Source: Truepera radiovictrix DSM 17093
Lineage (GTDB): Bacteria; Deinococcota; Deinococci; Deinococcales; Trueperaceae
Assembly (NCBI RefSeq): GCF_000092425.1
Contig: NC_014221.1
Location: forward strand, 1,741,001-1,805,000
Reading direction: 5' to 3'
Length of the DNA stretch: 64,000 bases
Below are positions 20,336 to 27,759 of this stretch, piece by piece. The first letter of the stretch is position 1; each line of letters starts with the position of its first letter. The position numbers and the translations under genes were made by a program. The notes below the pieces were generated by a model, which did not search any database, was not told the DNA's origin, and was given only the letters and a program-made list of their open reading frames with translations.

Positions 20336-21268
20336 CTAGCCGTAGTGGTTGCCGTTACGCGTCGCCGCCAGCACGTCCTTGAGGGGCGCTTTGGCGAGGC
20401 CGATAACGGTGTCGGCGGCGCCGTAGTAGACCCACACCTCGGCCTCGTCGCCCGTGCCCCGGACGAACGCCCCGCAGGTAAAGACGATGTTGTAGCCGTT
20501 GCCGTGCCGCTCGTAGGGCTCTAGGGGCGCGAAGACCGGGTATCGCCCCCGCGCGATCACCTTGTGGGGCTGCTCGAGGTCTAGTAGCGCCACCCCTAGG
20601 CGGTAGGTCGGGATGCGCGCAACCTCCTTGACGCCGTGGTAGATCATCAGCCAGCCCTCGGGGGTCTCGATGGGCACCGCCCCGCCGCCGATACGCACGC
20701 TGTCCCACCAGGTACCGCCGCGCTGGCGCATCACCAAGGCCGGTTTGCCCCAGTAGTGCAGATCCGGCGAGTGCAGCGTCCAGATGGTCCCCGAGTCGGG
20801 GCGGTGGAGCATCACCCACTCGCCGCCGATACGGCGGGGGAAGAGCGCGGCGTTTTTGTTCGACGGCGGCACGACGATCCCCAAACGCTCGACCCGCTTC
20901 CAGTCTTTGGTCACGGCCAGCGCGATGCTCGGCCCGGCGGTGCCCGCCGCCACATACGCGATGACCCAGGCGCCCAGCTCCGGCGCGTAGGTGATGCGCG
21001 GGTCTTCGCAGCCGAACTCGGCGTGGGGGCTGTCCGTGTCCTCGGGTGACAGCAAGGGGGTGGGCTCGAGCCGCCAGTTCGTCTCGCCGTCGGCGCTGCG
21101 GGCGACGTGGAGCCGCGAGACCCCGTCGACCCCCTCGACCCGCACGAGCATCAGCACCTCGCCCGCAACTTCAGCGACCCCGGGGTTGTAGGCGCCGATC
21201 GCCGGCAGGGGCAGGTCATCGACGGCGAGGATCGGGTTGTGGCACGAGCGTATGAAAAGGTCATGCAT
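20336..21268 (-). CDS. GH130-family glycoside phosphorylase/hydrolase
   Basis: A 310-residue five-bladed propeller enzyme of the GH130 type. Visible family segments are NPGVAEVAGEVLMLVRVEG, EFGCEDPRITY (which carries the conserved acid of the family), NKNAALFPRRIGGEWVMLHRP, WWDSVRIGGGAVPIETPEGWLMIYHG and the closing YYGAADTVIGLAKAPL. GH130 enzymes phosphorolyse or hydrolyse beta-mannosides. The exact linkage cannot be read from sequence. GGAGAGAC precedes the ATG at 21268. The region upstream holds three CGTCGT hexamers at exact 10-base spacing. Confidence 0.9.
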   Translation of the reverse strand: MHDLFIRSCHNPILAVDDLPLPAIGAYNPGVAEVAGEVLMLVRVEGVDGVSRLHVARSADGETNWRLEPTPLLSPEDTDSPHAEFGCEDPRITYAPELGAWVIAYVAAGTAGPSIALAVTKDWKRVERLGIVVPPSNKNAALFPRRIGGEWVMLHRPDSGTIWTLHSPDLHYWGKPALVMRQRGGTWWDSVRIGGGAVPIETPEGWLMIYHGVKEVARIPTYRLGVALLDLEQPHKVIARGRYPVFAPLEPYERHGNGYNIVFTCGAFVRGTGDEAEVWVYYGAADTVIGLAKAPLKDVLAATRNGNHYG

Positions 21269-21360
21269 GGCGTCTCTCCTCTCGCTGCCCGTGTGGGGTC
21301 ACCTCAACCCTACCCCTAGCGCCATGCGGTGCAGCTATCAGAGGTCACACGTTCATAACA

Positions 21361-21390
21361 CGTCGTAACGCGTCGTGGTGCGTCGTACAG
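21361..21390 (-). promoter_or_regulatory. Helically phased CGTCGT repeats upstream of GH130 gene
   Basis: CGTCGT begins at 21361, 21371 and 21381, an exact 10-base period, with a looser fourth copy (GCGCGTCGG) after it. TATGAA on the minus strand just downstream of the repeats is a possible -10 box. Phased half-sites of this kind suit a multimeric regulator. Confidence 0.4.
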
Positions 21391-21469
21391 GCGCGTCGGT
21401 CATCATGGAGCGCGCGTCTCGCTGGCCGTCGGCCGTGGTGCACCGTAGCGGACGCGCTCCCAAAGAAGT

Positions 21470-23467
21470 TTAGGCTCGAGCTGCTACGGGCGCCGCCAGC
21501 GGCGTCACCTCCAAGGCGCGCGCCCCGACGTGCGCCTGCAGGTGCGCGACGAACGCCTCGACGCTCACCCCCTTCTGCTCGGGCTCTTTGCGGCTCCTAA
21601 ACGAGAGCGCGCCCGCCTCGACCTCCTTGTCGCCGACGATGACGGTGTAGGGCACCTTGAGGAGTTCGGCGTCCCGGACCTTGGCGTTCATGCGCTCGCC
21701 GCGCAGGTCCGCCTCGGCGCGCAACCCCGCCTCGGCCAGGCGCGCCTTGAGGCTCTGCGCGTAGGCGTTGTGCCGGTCGGCGATCGGCACCACGCGCACC
21801 TGCTCGGGGGCGAGCCAGAGGGGGAAGTCGCCGGCGAAGTGCTCGAGCAAAAACCCCACCAGGCGTTCGTGCGTCGAGAGCGGCGCGCGGTGCAAGCACA
21901 AGGGGGTCTTGCGCGAACCGTCCTCGGCGACGTACTCGAGCCCGAAGCGCGCCGGTACGGCGAAGTCGACCTGATTGGTGGCCAAGGTAAACTCGCGCCC
22001 GATGACGCTATAGATCTGCACGTCGATCTTGGGGCCATAAAAGGCCGCTTCGTCCTCGACCTCGATGAAGTTGATCCCGCCGCGCTCGAGCGCCCCGCGC
22101 ACCATCGCCTCGGTCTGCTCCCACAGCTCGGGGTTGTTGACGTACTTTTTCCCGAGCCCCGCACGGCTATGCTTTGAAAGGCGCATGACGTAGTCGCGGA
22201 TGCCGAAGAGGCGGAAGTACTCGAGGTAGAGCGCGATGACGCCCATAAACTCGTCCTCGAACTGCTCGGGGGTGCAGTAGATGTGCGCGTCGTTCATCTG
22301 CATCGAACGCACCCGCATGAGCCCCATGAGCGCGCCGTGGTCTTCGTAGCGGTAGCAGGTGCCGTACTCGGCGAGGCGCAACGGCAGCTCGCGGTAGGAG
22401 CGGGGGCGCGCGGCGAAGATCTTGTGGTGAAAGGGGCAGTTCATCGGTTTGAGGTAGTAGCGCACGTTGTCGAGCTCCATAGGCGGGAACATCGACTCGG
22501 CGTAGTAAGGCAGGTGCCCCGAGCGCGTAAAGAGCTGCTCTTTGGTGACGTGCGGGGTTCTGACCTGCTGGTAGCCCGCGCGGCGCTCCATCTCCTTGGC
22601 GAGCTTTTCGATCTCCTCGACGATCACCGCGCCGCGCGGCAGCCATAGGGGGAGGCCGGGGCCGATGTCGTCGTCGAGGGTAAAGATCTCGAGCTCCGCA
22701 CCGAGCTTGCGGTGGTCGCGCTTTTTGGCCTCTTCCAGGCGCCAGAGGTGGTCTTCGAGCTCCTCTTTGGTGCGAAACGCCACCCCGTAGACGCGCTGGA
22801 GCATGGGGCGGGTCTCGTCGCCGCGCCAGTAGGCGCCGGCGACCGACATGAGCTTGAAGTGCTGAGGGAGGTCGCCGGTATTCGGCACGTGCGGCCCGCG
22901 GCAGAGGTCGGTGAAACCGTCCGCGCCGCCCTGCTCGTAAAAGGTGATGGGGACGTCCTCGGGGAGGTTCTGGATGAGCTCGAGCTTGTAGGGGTCGCGC
23001 CCCTCGAAGCGCGCCAACGCCTCCGCGCGCGGCAGCGCAAAGCGTCGCAGGGGCAGCTTGGCCCGGATGATCTCACGCATCCGCGCCTCGATCCTCTCCA
23101 GATCGTCCGGGGTGAGGGTACGCGGCAGGTCGAAGTCGTAGTAAAAGCCGTTGTCGATCACCGGTCCGACACCCATCTTTATGCGCTCCGGCGCGTAGCC
23201 TTCGGCGACGAACAAATCGCGCACCGCTTGGGCCATGACGTGCGCCAAGGTGTGCCGCATGAGCCGCACCACCGCCTCGTCCTTTTTGGTCAGGATGGCC
23301 ACCTCGGCGCCGTCGGGCAGCTCGCTCAGTAGGTCGGTCAGCTGACCGCCCACGGTCGCGCCCAGAGCCGCTTTGGCGAGGCCGGGGCCGATCGCTTGGG
23401 CCACGTCGCGCGCGGTCGCGCCCGCGGGGAGCTCCAGGCGTTTGCCGTCGGGTAGGGTTACAAACAT
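21470..23467 (-). CDS. thrS: Threonyl-tRNA synthetase
   Basis: A 665-residue class II synthetase. Domain order is TGS (MFVTLPDGKRLELPAGATARDVAQAIG), editing domain with HTLAHVMAQAV, the catalytic core with MNCPFHHKIF (zinc cysteine), the motif 2 region RYEDHGALMGLMRVRSMQMNDAH, and an anticodon-binding domain near the end (VRVVPIADRHNAYAQSL). The start is the ATG at 23467, five bases behind GAGG; the longer frame begins two codons upstream. The nearly 390-base upstream gap carries a small leaderless ORF and possible promoters. No T-box sequence was found on this strand. Confidence 0.96.
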   Translation of the reverse strand: MFVTLPDGKRLELPAGATARDVAQAIGPGLAKAALGATVGGQLTDLLSELPDGAEVAILTKKDEAVVRLMRHTLAHVMAQAVRDLFVAEGYAPERIKMGVGPVIDNGFYYDFDLPRTLTPDDLERIEARMREIIRAKLPLRRFALPRAEALARFEGRDPYKLELIQNLPEDVPITFYEQGGADGFTDLCRGPHVPNTGDLPQHFKLMSVAGAYWRGDETRPMLQRVYGVAFRTKEELEDHLWRLEEAKKRDHRKLGAELEIFTLDDDIGPGLPLWLPRGAVIVEEIEKLAKEMERRAGYQQVRTPHVTKEQLFTRSGHLPYYAESMFPPMELDNVRYYLKPMNCPFHHKIFAARPRSYRELPLRLAEYGTCYRYEDHGALMGLMRVRSMQMNDAHIYCTPEQFEDEFMGVIALYLEYFRLFGIRDYVMRLSKHSRAGLGKKYVNNPELWEQTEAMVRGALERGGINFIEVEDEAAFYGPKIDVQIYSVIGREFTLATNQVDFAVPARFGLEYVAEDGSRKTPLCLHRAPLSTHERLVGFLLEHFAGDFPLWLAPEQVRVVPIADRHNAYAQSLKARLAEAGLRAEADLRGERMNAKVRDAELLKVPYTVIVGDKEVEAGALSFRSRKEPEQKGVSVEAFVAHLQAHVGARALEVTPLAAPVAARA

Positions 23468-23689
23468 AGTCACCTCGAAGTCGTCGCTGTAGAGGCCTCG
23501 GCACCGGGTCGCGCCGGGCCAGTTCTGTGCGTGGCTACCGGTATCGTCTCAGCCAGTTTCATCTCGGCAAATGCGTGCAGGTGTTGGGGGCGCGAGGGCA
23601 GCTTTGCGCACGTCGTAACGAGCCGAGCAGGCAGTACCCGCTCACTGTAACAGGTTCGCTAGGCGTGCCGCCAAAAGGCCGCGTAACGC
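23468..23689 (-). other. Long untranslated leader of thrS
   Basis: About 220 bases lie between a small upstream ORF and thrS. On the minus strand TTGGCG and TACAGT are 19 bases apart near the middle and may form a second promoter. I see no tRNA, no terminator with a T tract and no T-box core in this stretch. Confidence 0.35.
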
Positions 23690-23770
23690 TCAGGACGTTC
23701 GTCCGAAGGGGCCGCAGACGCCTCCGCGCAAGGTCAGGACGTGCGGCGGGGCGCTGGAGGGTGCGGCCAT
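23690..23770 (-). CDS. Putative 26-residue leaderless leader peptide upstream of thrS
   Basis: ATG at 23770 lies six bases behind TACCTT (23777-23782) and opens MAAPSSAPPHVLTLRGGVCG plus six more residues ending RTS. The spacing equals that of the likely leaderless genes here. Two Thr codons are present, one being the next-to-last codon. A regulatory leader peptide for thrS is an inference; it may also be chance. Confidence 0.3.
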   Translation of the reverse strand: MAAPSSAPPHVLTLRGGVCGPFGRTS

Positions 23771-23855
23771 GGGTTCAAGGTAGCACAAGCGCCCACCGCT
23801 CGCGGAGCGTCAAACGCCTGAACGTCGGTGGCACCGCGTTCGCTCCCTGCCCCAG

Positions 23856-24761
23856 CTACGGGGCGACGCGGGGGGCGAACGCAAACGGCAGCAGCGTAGC
23901 GCCCCGCTCGCTCAGCGCCCCCTCGACCGCCGCGCGCCGCCCTTCGGTGCAGAGAAAGAGCAAGCAGCCGCCCCCGCCCGCACCGCACGCTTTTGAGCCC
24001 AGTGCGCCGGCTCGGTGCCCCGCCTCGAAGAGCTCGTCGAGCCGCGGCGGGACGAGGCGCGCATCAAGACGGCGCGCCGCCTCGCGGTTTTCCGTCAGCA
24101 CCTCCGCCAATGCCTCGAGGTCACCCGCCAGGAGCGCGTCGCGCGCGGCGTAGGCGCTGTCGCGCAGTCCCCGCACGGTCTTTCCGACCTCCCCTTCGCC
24201 GCGCCGGTAGCGTTCCCACACCCTTTCGTGAGCGTCACCCGAGGACGACGAGACGCCCGAGTAGGCGAGCACGCAGCGCGCCTCGAGGGCGCGCAGGGTC
24301 GCTTCGGGAAGCTCCAAGGGCTCGACCTCCGCCGACGCCTCCGCCCCCGAAAAGCGCAACAAGTGCACGCCGCCTAGAGCGGCCGCGTACTGGTCCTGCT
24401 TCCCGCCCGCCTCCCCGAGCAGCTTCTCCAGACGAAACGCCCGCTCGGCCAGTTCGGTTGGGGGTGGGGTGTCGCCGATGAGCCCATGCGTCAGCCGCAG
24501 CCACGCCACGTTGATCGCCCCCGAGGTGCCGAGGTGGGCGTCTGGCGGCAGCGCCAGGTCGTACTCGAGGCGCAAGCCCCCTTCGTCCCAACGCGCGCGC
24601 CCCTCGACGTAGCGCGTGATGGCGGCGTTGACGACCGCGCCCCCTTCGCGCGCGGCGAACGCGGGTACGTCGGACCACCCGCCGGCGAAGTCGATCCGCG
24701 TCGGCACCCGTACCGTGACCTGCCAGCGCGGCTCATGTCCCCTGTCGGTGCTGCGTTCCAT
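23856..24761 (-). CDS. GHMP-family sugar kinase (fucokinase/heptose kinase-like)
   Basis: A 301-residue GHMP kinase. The N-terminus RVPTRIDFAGGWSDVPAFAAREGGAVVNAAI is characteristic of the L-fucose kinase/D-glycero-D-manno-heptose kinase group; the ATP loop is LPPDAHLGTSGAINVAW and the third motif is SKACGAGGGGCLLFL. A sugar-1-kinase feeding nucleotide-sugar synthesis is likely. The ATG at 24761 is chosen because it is six bases behind TACAAT and homology begins there. A much longer in-frame extension upstream lies antisense to the divergent neighbour and is not a gene. Confidence 0.88.
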   Translation of the reverse strand: MERSTDRGHEPRWQVTVRVPTRIDFAGGWSDVPAFAAREGGAVVNAAITRYVEGRARWDEGGLRLEYDLALPPDAHLGTSGAINVAWLRLTHGLIGDTPPPTELAERAFRLEKLLGEAGGKQDQYAAALGGVHLLRFSGAEASAEVEPLELPEATLRALEARCVLAYSGVSSSSGDAHERVWERYRRGEGEVGKTVRGLRDSAYAARDALLAGDLEALAEVLTENREAARRLDARLVPPRLDELFEAGHRAGALGSKACGAGGGGCLLFLCTEGRRAAVEGALSERGATLLPFAFAPRVAP

Positions 24762-24767
24762 GGCGGC

Positions 24768-24773
24768 ATTGTA
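24768..24773 (-). promoter_or_regulatory. -10 box of leaderless GHMP kinase gene
   Basis: TACAAT (minus strand) lies exactly six bases ahead of the ATG, placing the predicted first transcribed base on the start codon. No -35 box is evident. Confidence 0.55.
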
Positions 24774-24929
24774 GGGCACCCGTAGGGCTCTGCGGCCGAG
24801 CTCCCCCTCACGCACCGCATAGACCGCGTGGTGACCCTGACGCCCCCTACCGGCCCCCGAAACGCCCGTCGACGGCTCGAGCCTTCGAGCGGCCGCCCAG
24901 AGCGCAGGGAGGTCCCGAAGGTATAAAGG

Positions 24930-24935
24930 TATACT
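24930..24935 (+). promoter_or_regulatory. -10 box of leaderless AroE-like gene
   Basis: TATACT lies exactly six bases ahead of the GTG at 24942. There is no Shine-Dalgarno sequence between them. Confidence 0.55.
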
Positions 24936-24941
24936 GCGCCC

Positions 24942-25724
24942 GTGCATCTGGTTGCCCTCATCACCCAGGACTACGCGCTGCGCCAGGCGCTCGCGCAGTT
25001 TCGCAAACCCAGCCTCGGAGTGCTTTTGCACCCCGTCACGCCGACCGAGTTCGGGGCGCTCGCGAGCGCCCTTGCGCCGCTCGACTTTCGCGGCGCTTTG
25101 GTGCTCGACCCCAACTTTCACGAGGCGGCCTTTCGGGTCGCGCTGCGCTCGTCGCTGATCGCCCAAGAGACCGGCGCTGCGGACGCCTTGACCGTCTCCT
25201 ACGGCGGGCTCATCGCCGAGTACACCCTCGGACGCGCGGCGCTCGCCGCCCTCCAGAGCAAAGGGTGGGACGCGCGCGGCGCGCGGGTCGTGGTGGTGGG
25301 TTCGGGGGCGCTCGCGCGGGCCGTCTGCCGCGAACTCTCGAGCCTCGGCGCGGCGCACCTGACGCTGCTCGCACCCGACATCCCGACCGCCGAACGCACC
25401 CTCGGGGTGCTCGCCGCGAGCACCGAGTGCTCGCCGCGCTCCTACCGCGACCCCCTGCTCGGCAGCCACCTGATGCGCGCTGACCTGCTCGTGCGGCTCG
25501 AGCCGACGTTTGAGGTCGACGACACGCACCTCGGACCGCACCTAAGCGTCCTCGACTTTTCACCGGAGCCCATGAGCCGCCTTCGCCAGGTCGCGCGCGA
25601 CGCGGGCGCGATCGCTCTGAGGAGCCGCGACGTCGAAGCGCAGCAGATCGCTCTGGGGCTCGAAAACATCTTGGGGACGCGGGTCAACCCGAGCGACTTT
25701 CTCGGGGTGCTGCACTCGCTGTAG
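24942..25724 (+). CDS. Shikimate dehydrogenase-like protein
   Basis: A 260-residue protein laid out like AroE: an N-terminal half-domain, then a Rossmann nucleotide-binding domain beginning ARVVVVGSGALARAVCRELSSLG. The NxTxPxK and NTDG segments that carry the catalytic Lys and Asp in true shikimate dehydrogenases are not recognisable; the corresponding part reads LTVSYGGLIAEYTLG. I therefore call it AroE-like rather than aroE. The GTG start lies six bases behind TATACT, implying a leaderless mRNA. It is divergent from the GHMP kinase gene. Confidence 0.65.
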   Translation: MHLVALITQDYALRQALAQFRKPSLGVLLHPVTPTEFGALASALAPLDFRGALVLDPNFHEAAFRVALRSSLIAQETGAADALTVSYGGLIAEYTLGRAALAALQSKGWDARGARVVVVGSGALARAVCRELSSLGAAHLTLLAPDIPTAERTLGVLAASTECSPRSYRDPLLGSHLMRADLLVRLEPTFEVDDTHLGPHLSVLDFSPEPMSRLRQVARDAGAIALRSRDVEAQQIALGLENILGTRVNPSDFLGVLHSL

Positions 25725-25834
25725 CCTGCCGGCGCCCTGCGGCGGCCCCAGGCGGCTCTCACAAACAGCTGGTATCGCTCTATGCGTGTGGAGAACTCCG
25801 TATCGCTTCGTCCAACGACCACCGGGCTGTCCAG

Positions 25835-27574
25835 GTGACCGCGCGCGTGCGTAACGCCCTCCGACGCGGGGGGGGGCGCGCGCTCGTCTGGCTCCTCGCG
25901 CTCGCCGCGGGCGCGGGGGCGTGGGCGCAACCCCTCTTCGCGCTGCCGGGAGCCACGGCGCACGAAGCGCAAGGGAGCGTCACCGTGACCTACGCGGGGC
26001 GCACCCTGGCCTACACGCCCGGCTTGGGGTGGCTCGGCGAGGGTCTCGCGGCCTCCGCCGCAGCGCCCGTGCTCGACCAAGGCGCCGTCTACCTGCCGGC
26101 GGAGGCGCTCGCGGCGCTCGGGGTGACGCTGCCGCGCCTGACGGGGGTGCGCTCGAGTAGCGGCAGCGCGGTGCGCATCGTCTTCGACCTCGAGGGGTTG
26201 AGCGAGGGCGCGCTCGAACGGGTGCGGCGCACCGGCGCGGTCGGCCCGCAGGAGCCGCTCACCCTCTTTCTGCCACCCCTGCTGCTCCCCCGCGACCTGC
26301 CCACCCAGGTCGCAGGGATCGCGCTCGCCGTCCGTGCGGAAGCCAAAGGGACGCGGCTCGAGCTGCGCGGTCCCGCCTTCTCTTTCGAGGCGTTTGCGCT
26401 GCGCGAACCGAGCCGCGTGGTCGTCGACCTGAGCGCCGATATCGCAGCCGATATCGCAGCCGGGGTCGACGTCGGTGACGAAGCCAAAGTCGAAGCCGAC
26501 GTCAAAACCCCTGCCGCAGCCGACGCCCAGCTCGACCTGCGCGAGCGCCTCCTCTTAGGCCTCACCCCCGAGGCGCCGAGCGCGACGCGCACGCTCGCTC
26601 CAGGGGTGACGCTGCGGCGCTTTAGCCACCCCACGGTCGCCGGTACGAGCCGCGTCGACCTCGTCGAGATCGCCCCCGGCAGCGGGCGCTTCGAGGTCGT
26701 GCAGGCGCCCGCGGGGGCGCAGGTGCTGAGCGACCTCGCGGCGGGGGCGCTCGTCGGCCTTAACGCGAGCTACTTCAACACCCAAACGGGCCAGACCATC
26801 GGTTTTCTGAAGTCAGCGGGGGAAACGCGCTCGCTGCCGACGCGCAACCGCGCGGCCATCGGCTTCGGCTTCGGCCGCCCCCTCATCGGTCGGCTGCAGG
26901 CCGAGCTGCGCTTTTCGCTTAACGGCCACCCCTACCGCCTCCCGCAGACGGGCAAGGTGGCGCTCTTTACCACGCCGGGCGAGACCGTCGGGAGTCCGCG
27001 GTGGGGAGCGCTCGTGGTGCGCGGGGAGCGGGTTTTAGAGAACAAGGTCGGGCCACGCACCGTGCCGCCGGGGGGGTTTGTCCTGTCGTACGCGCCGGAG
27101 GAGCGCCCCCTGGCCCTCCTCGACGCGGGCGACCGTTTAAGCTTCGAGCTGCGGCTGACGCCGCGGGCGTTCGCCTTTGCGCCCGAGGCGGTCGAGGCCG
27201 GGCCGCTCCTCGTGCAAGGGGGGAAACCCGCTTACACCCCCGAGCTCGAGGCGTTCGACCCCCTCGACCCCAACAGCAACGTCAACCGCCGCACCACCCG
27301 CGCCGCGGTCGGCGTCCGCGACGACGGCACCGTGCTGCTACTCACCGCTACCGAGCTCACCGCCGCCGAGCTCGTACCGCTCTTTCTCTCGCTCGGCGCC
27401 GAGAGCGCCTTGCAGATGGATTCGGGTGGCTCGAGCACGCTCTTTGCCGCCGGCGAGGTGATCAACCGCCCCGCCTTTTCCCAGCGCCCCATCGCCTCCG
27501 CCATCGTCTTTTCGCCTGCCGCGACCCCGGTCGCCGCGCGTGACGAAACGGCGCGCGAAAGGCACGCGGACTAG
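25835..27574 (+). CDS. Secreted NAGPA-domain (phosphodiester glycosidase) protein
   Basis: A 579-residue protein with a Sec signal peptide (ALVWLLALAAGAGAWA). The first 240 residues hold beta-rich segments (TVTYAGRTLAYTPGLGWL and FDLEGLSEGALERV) resembling copper-amine-oxidase-like and AMIN domains that bind the cell wall. From about residue 255 the NAGPA (DUF2233) domain follows, with LNASYFNTQTGQTIGF, RRTTRAAVGV and QMDSGGSSTLF intact. A role in cell-wall glycan phosphodiester cleavage is the family expectation. A small ADIAADIA duplication lies near residue 205. The GTG start has no clear ribosome site. Confidence 0.85.
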   Translation: MTARVRNALRRGGGRALVWLLALAAGAGAWAQPLFALPGATAHEAQGSVTVTYAGRTLAYTPGLGWLGEGLAASAAAPVLDQGAVYLPAEALAALGVTLPRLTGVRSSSGSAVRIVFDLEGLSEGALERVRRTGAVGPQEPLTLFLPPLLLPRDLPTQVAGIALAVRAEAKGTRLELRGPAFSFEAFALREPSRVVVDLSADIAADIAAGVDVGDEAKVEADVKTPAAADAQLDLRERLLLGLTPEAPSATRTLAPGVTLRRFSHPTVAGTSRVDLVEIAPGSGRFEVVQAPAGAQVLSDLAAGALVGLNASYFNTQTGQTIGFLKSAGETRSLPTRNRAAIGFGFGRPLIGRLQAELRFSLNGHPYRLPQTGKVALFTTPGETVGSPRWGALVVRGERVLENKVGPRTVPPGGFVLSYAPEERPLALLDAGDRLSFELRLTPRAFAFAPEAVEAGPLLVQGGKPAYTPELEAFDPLDPNSNVNRRTTRAAVGVRDDGTVLLLTATELTAAELVPLFLSLGAESALQMDSGGSSTLFAAGEVINRPAFSQRPIASAIVFSPAATPVAARDETARERHAD

Positions 27575-27747
27575 GTTCTGTTGCCCTTCGTGCGCCGTCC
27601 AACCGCTCTATCGCCCAACCGGCGAGTAGCCTGCGGCTGGTAGCTTGTGGTTCACGGGCCATGCGTGACGAAGCCCCTGCCAACCCTATGCGCCCACCGG
27701 AGAGGAGAAGCCGTCAACGGCCTCACGATAGCCGGCACCGGGTCCGG

Positions 27748-27753
27748 TAGAGT
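27748..27753 (+). promoter_or_regulatory. -10 box of leaderless membrane-operon gene
   Basis: TAGAGT lies exactly six bases ahead of the GTG at 27760. The six bases AAGGGG are purine-rich but too close to act as a normal ribosome site. Confidence 0.5.
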
Positions 27754-27759
27754 AAGGGG

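Noticed and set aside
23822-23840. Plus-strand GGTGGCACCGCG resembling the T-box antiterminator core
   Set aside because: It lies antisense to the GHMP kinase gene and on the wrong strand for thrS; no plus-strand gene or terminator follows.
24762-25541. Long N-terminal extension of the GHMP kinase reading frame (to 25541)
   Set aside because: It is antisense to the AroE-like gene, has no homology, and the true start lies behind a -10 box at 24761.
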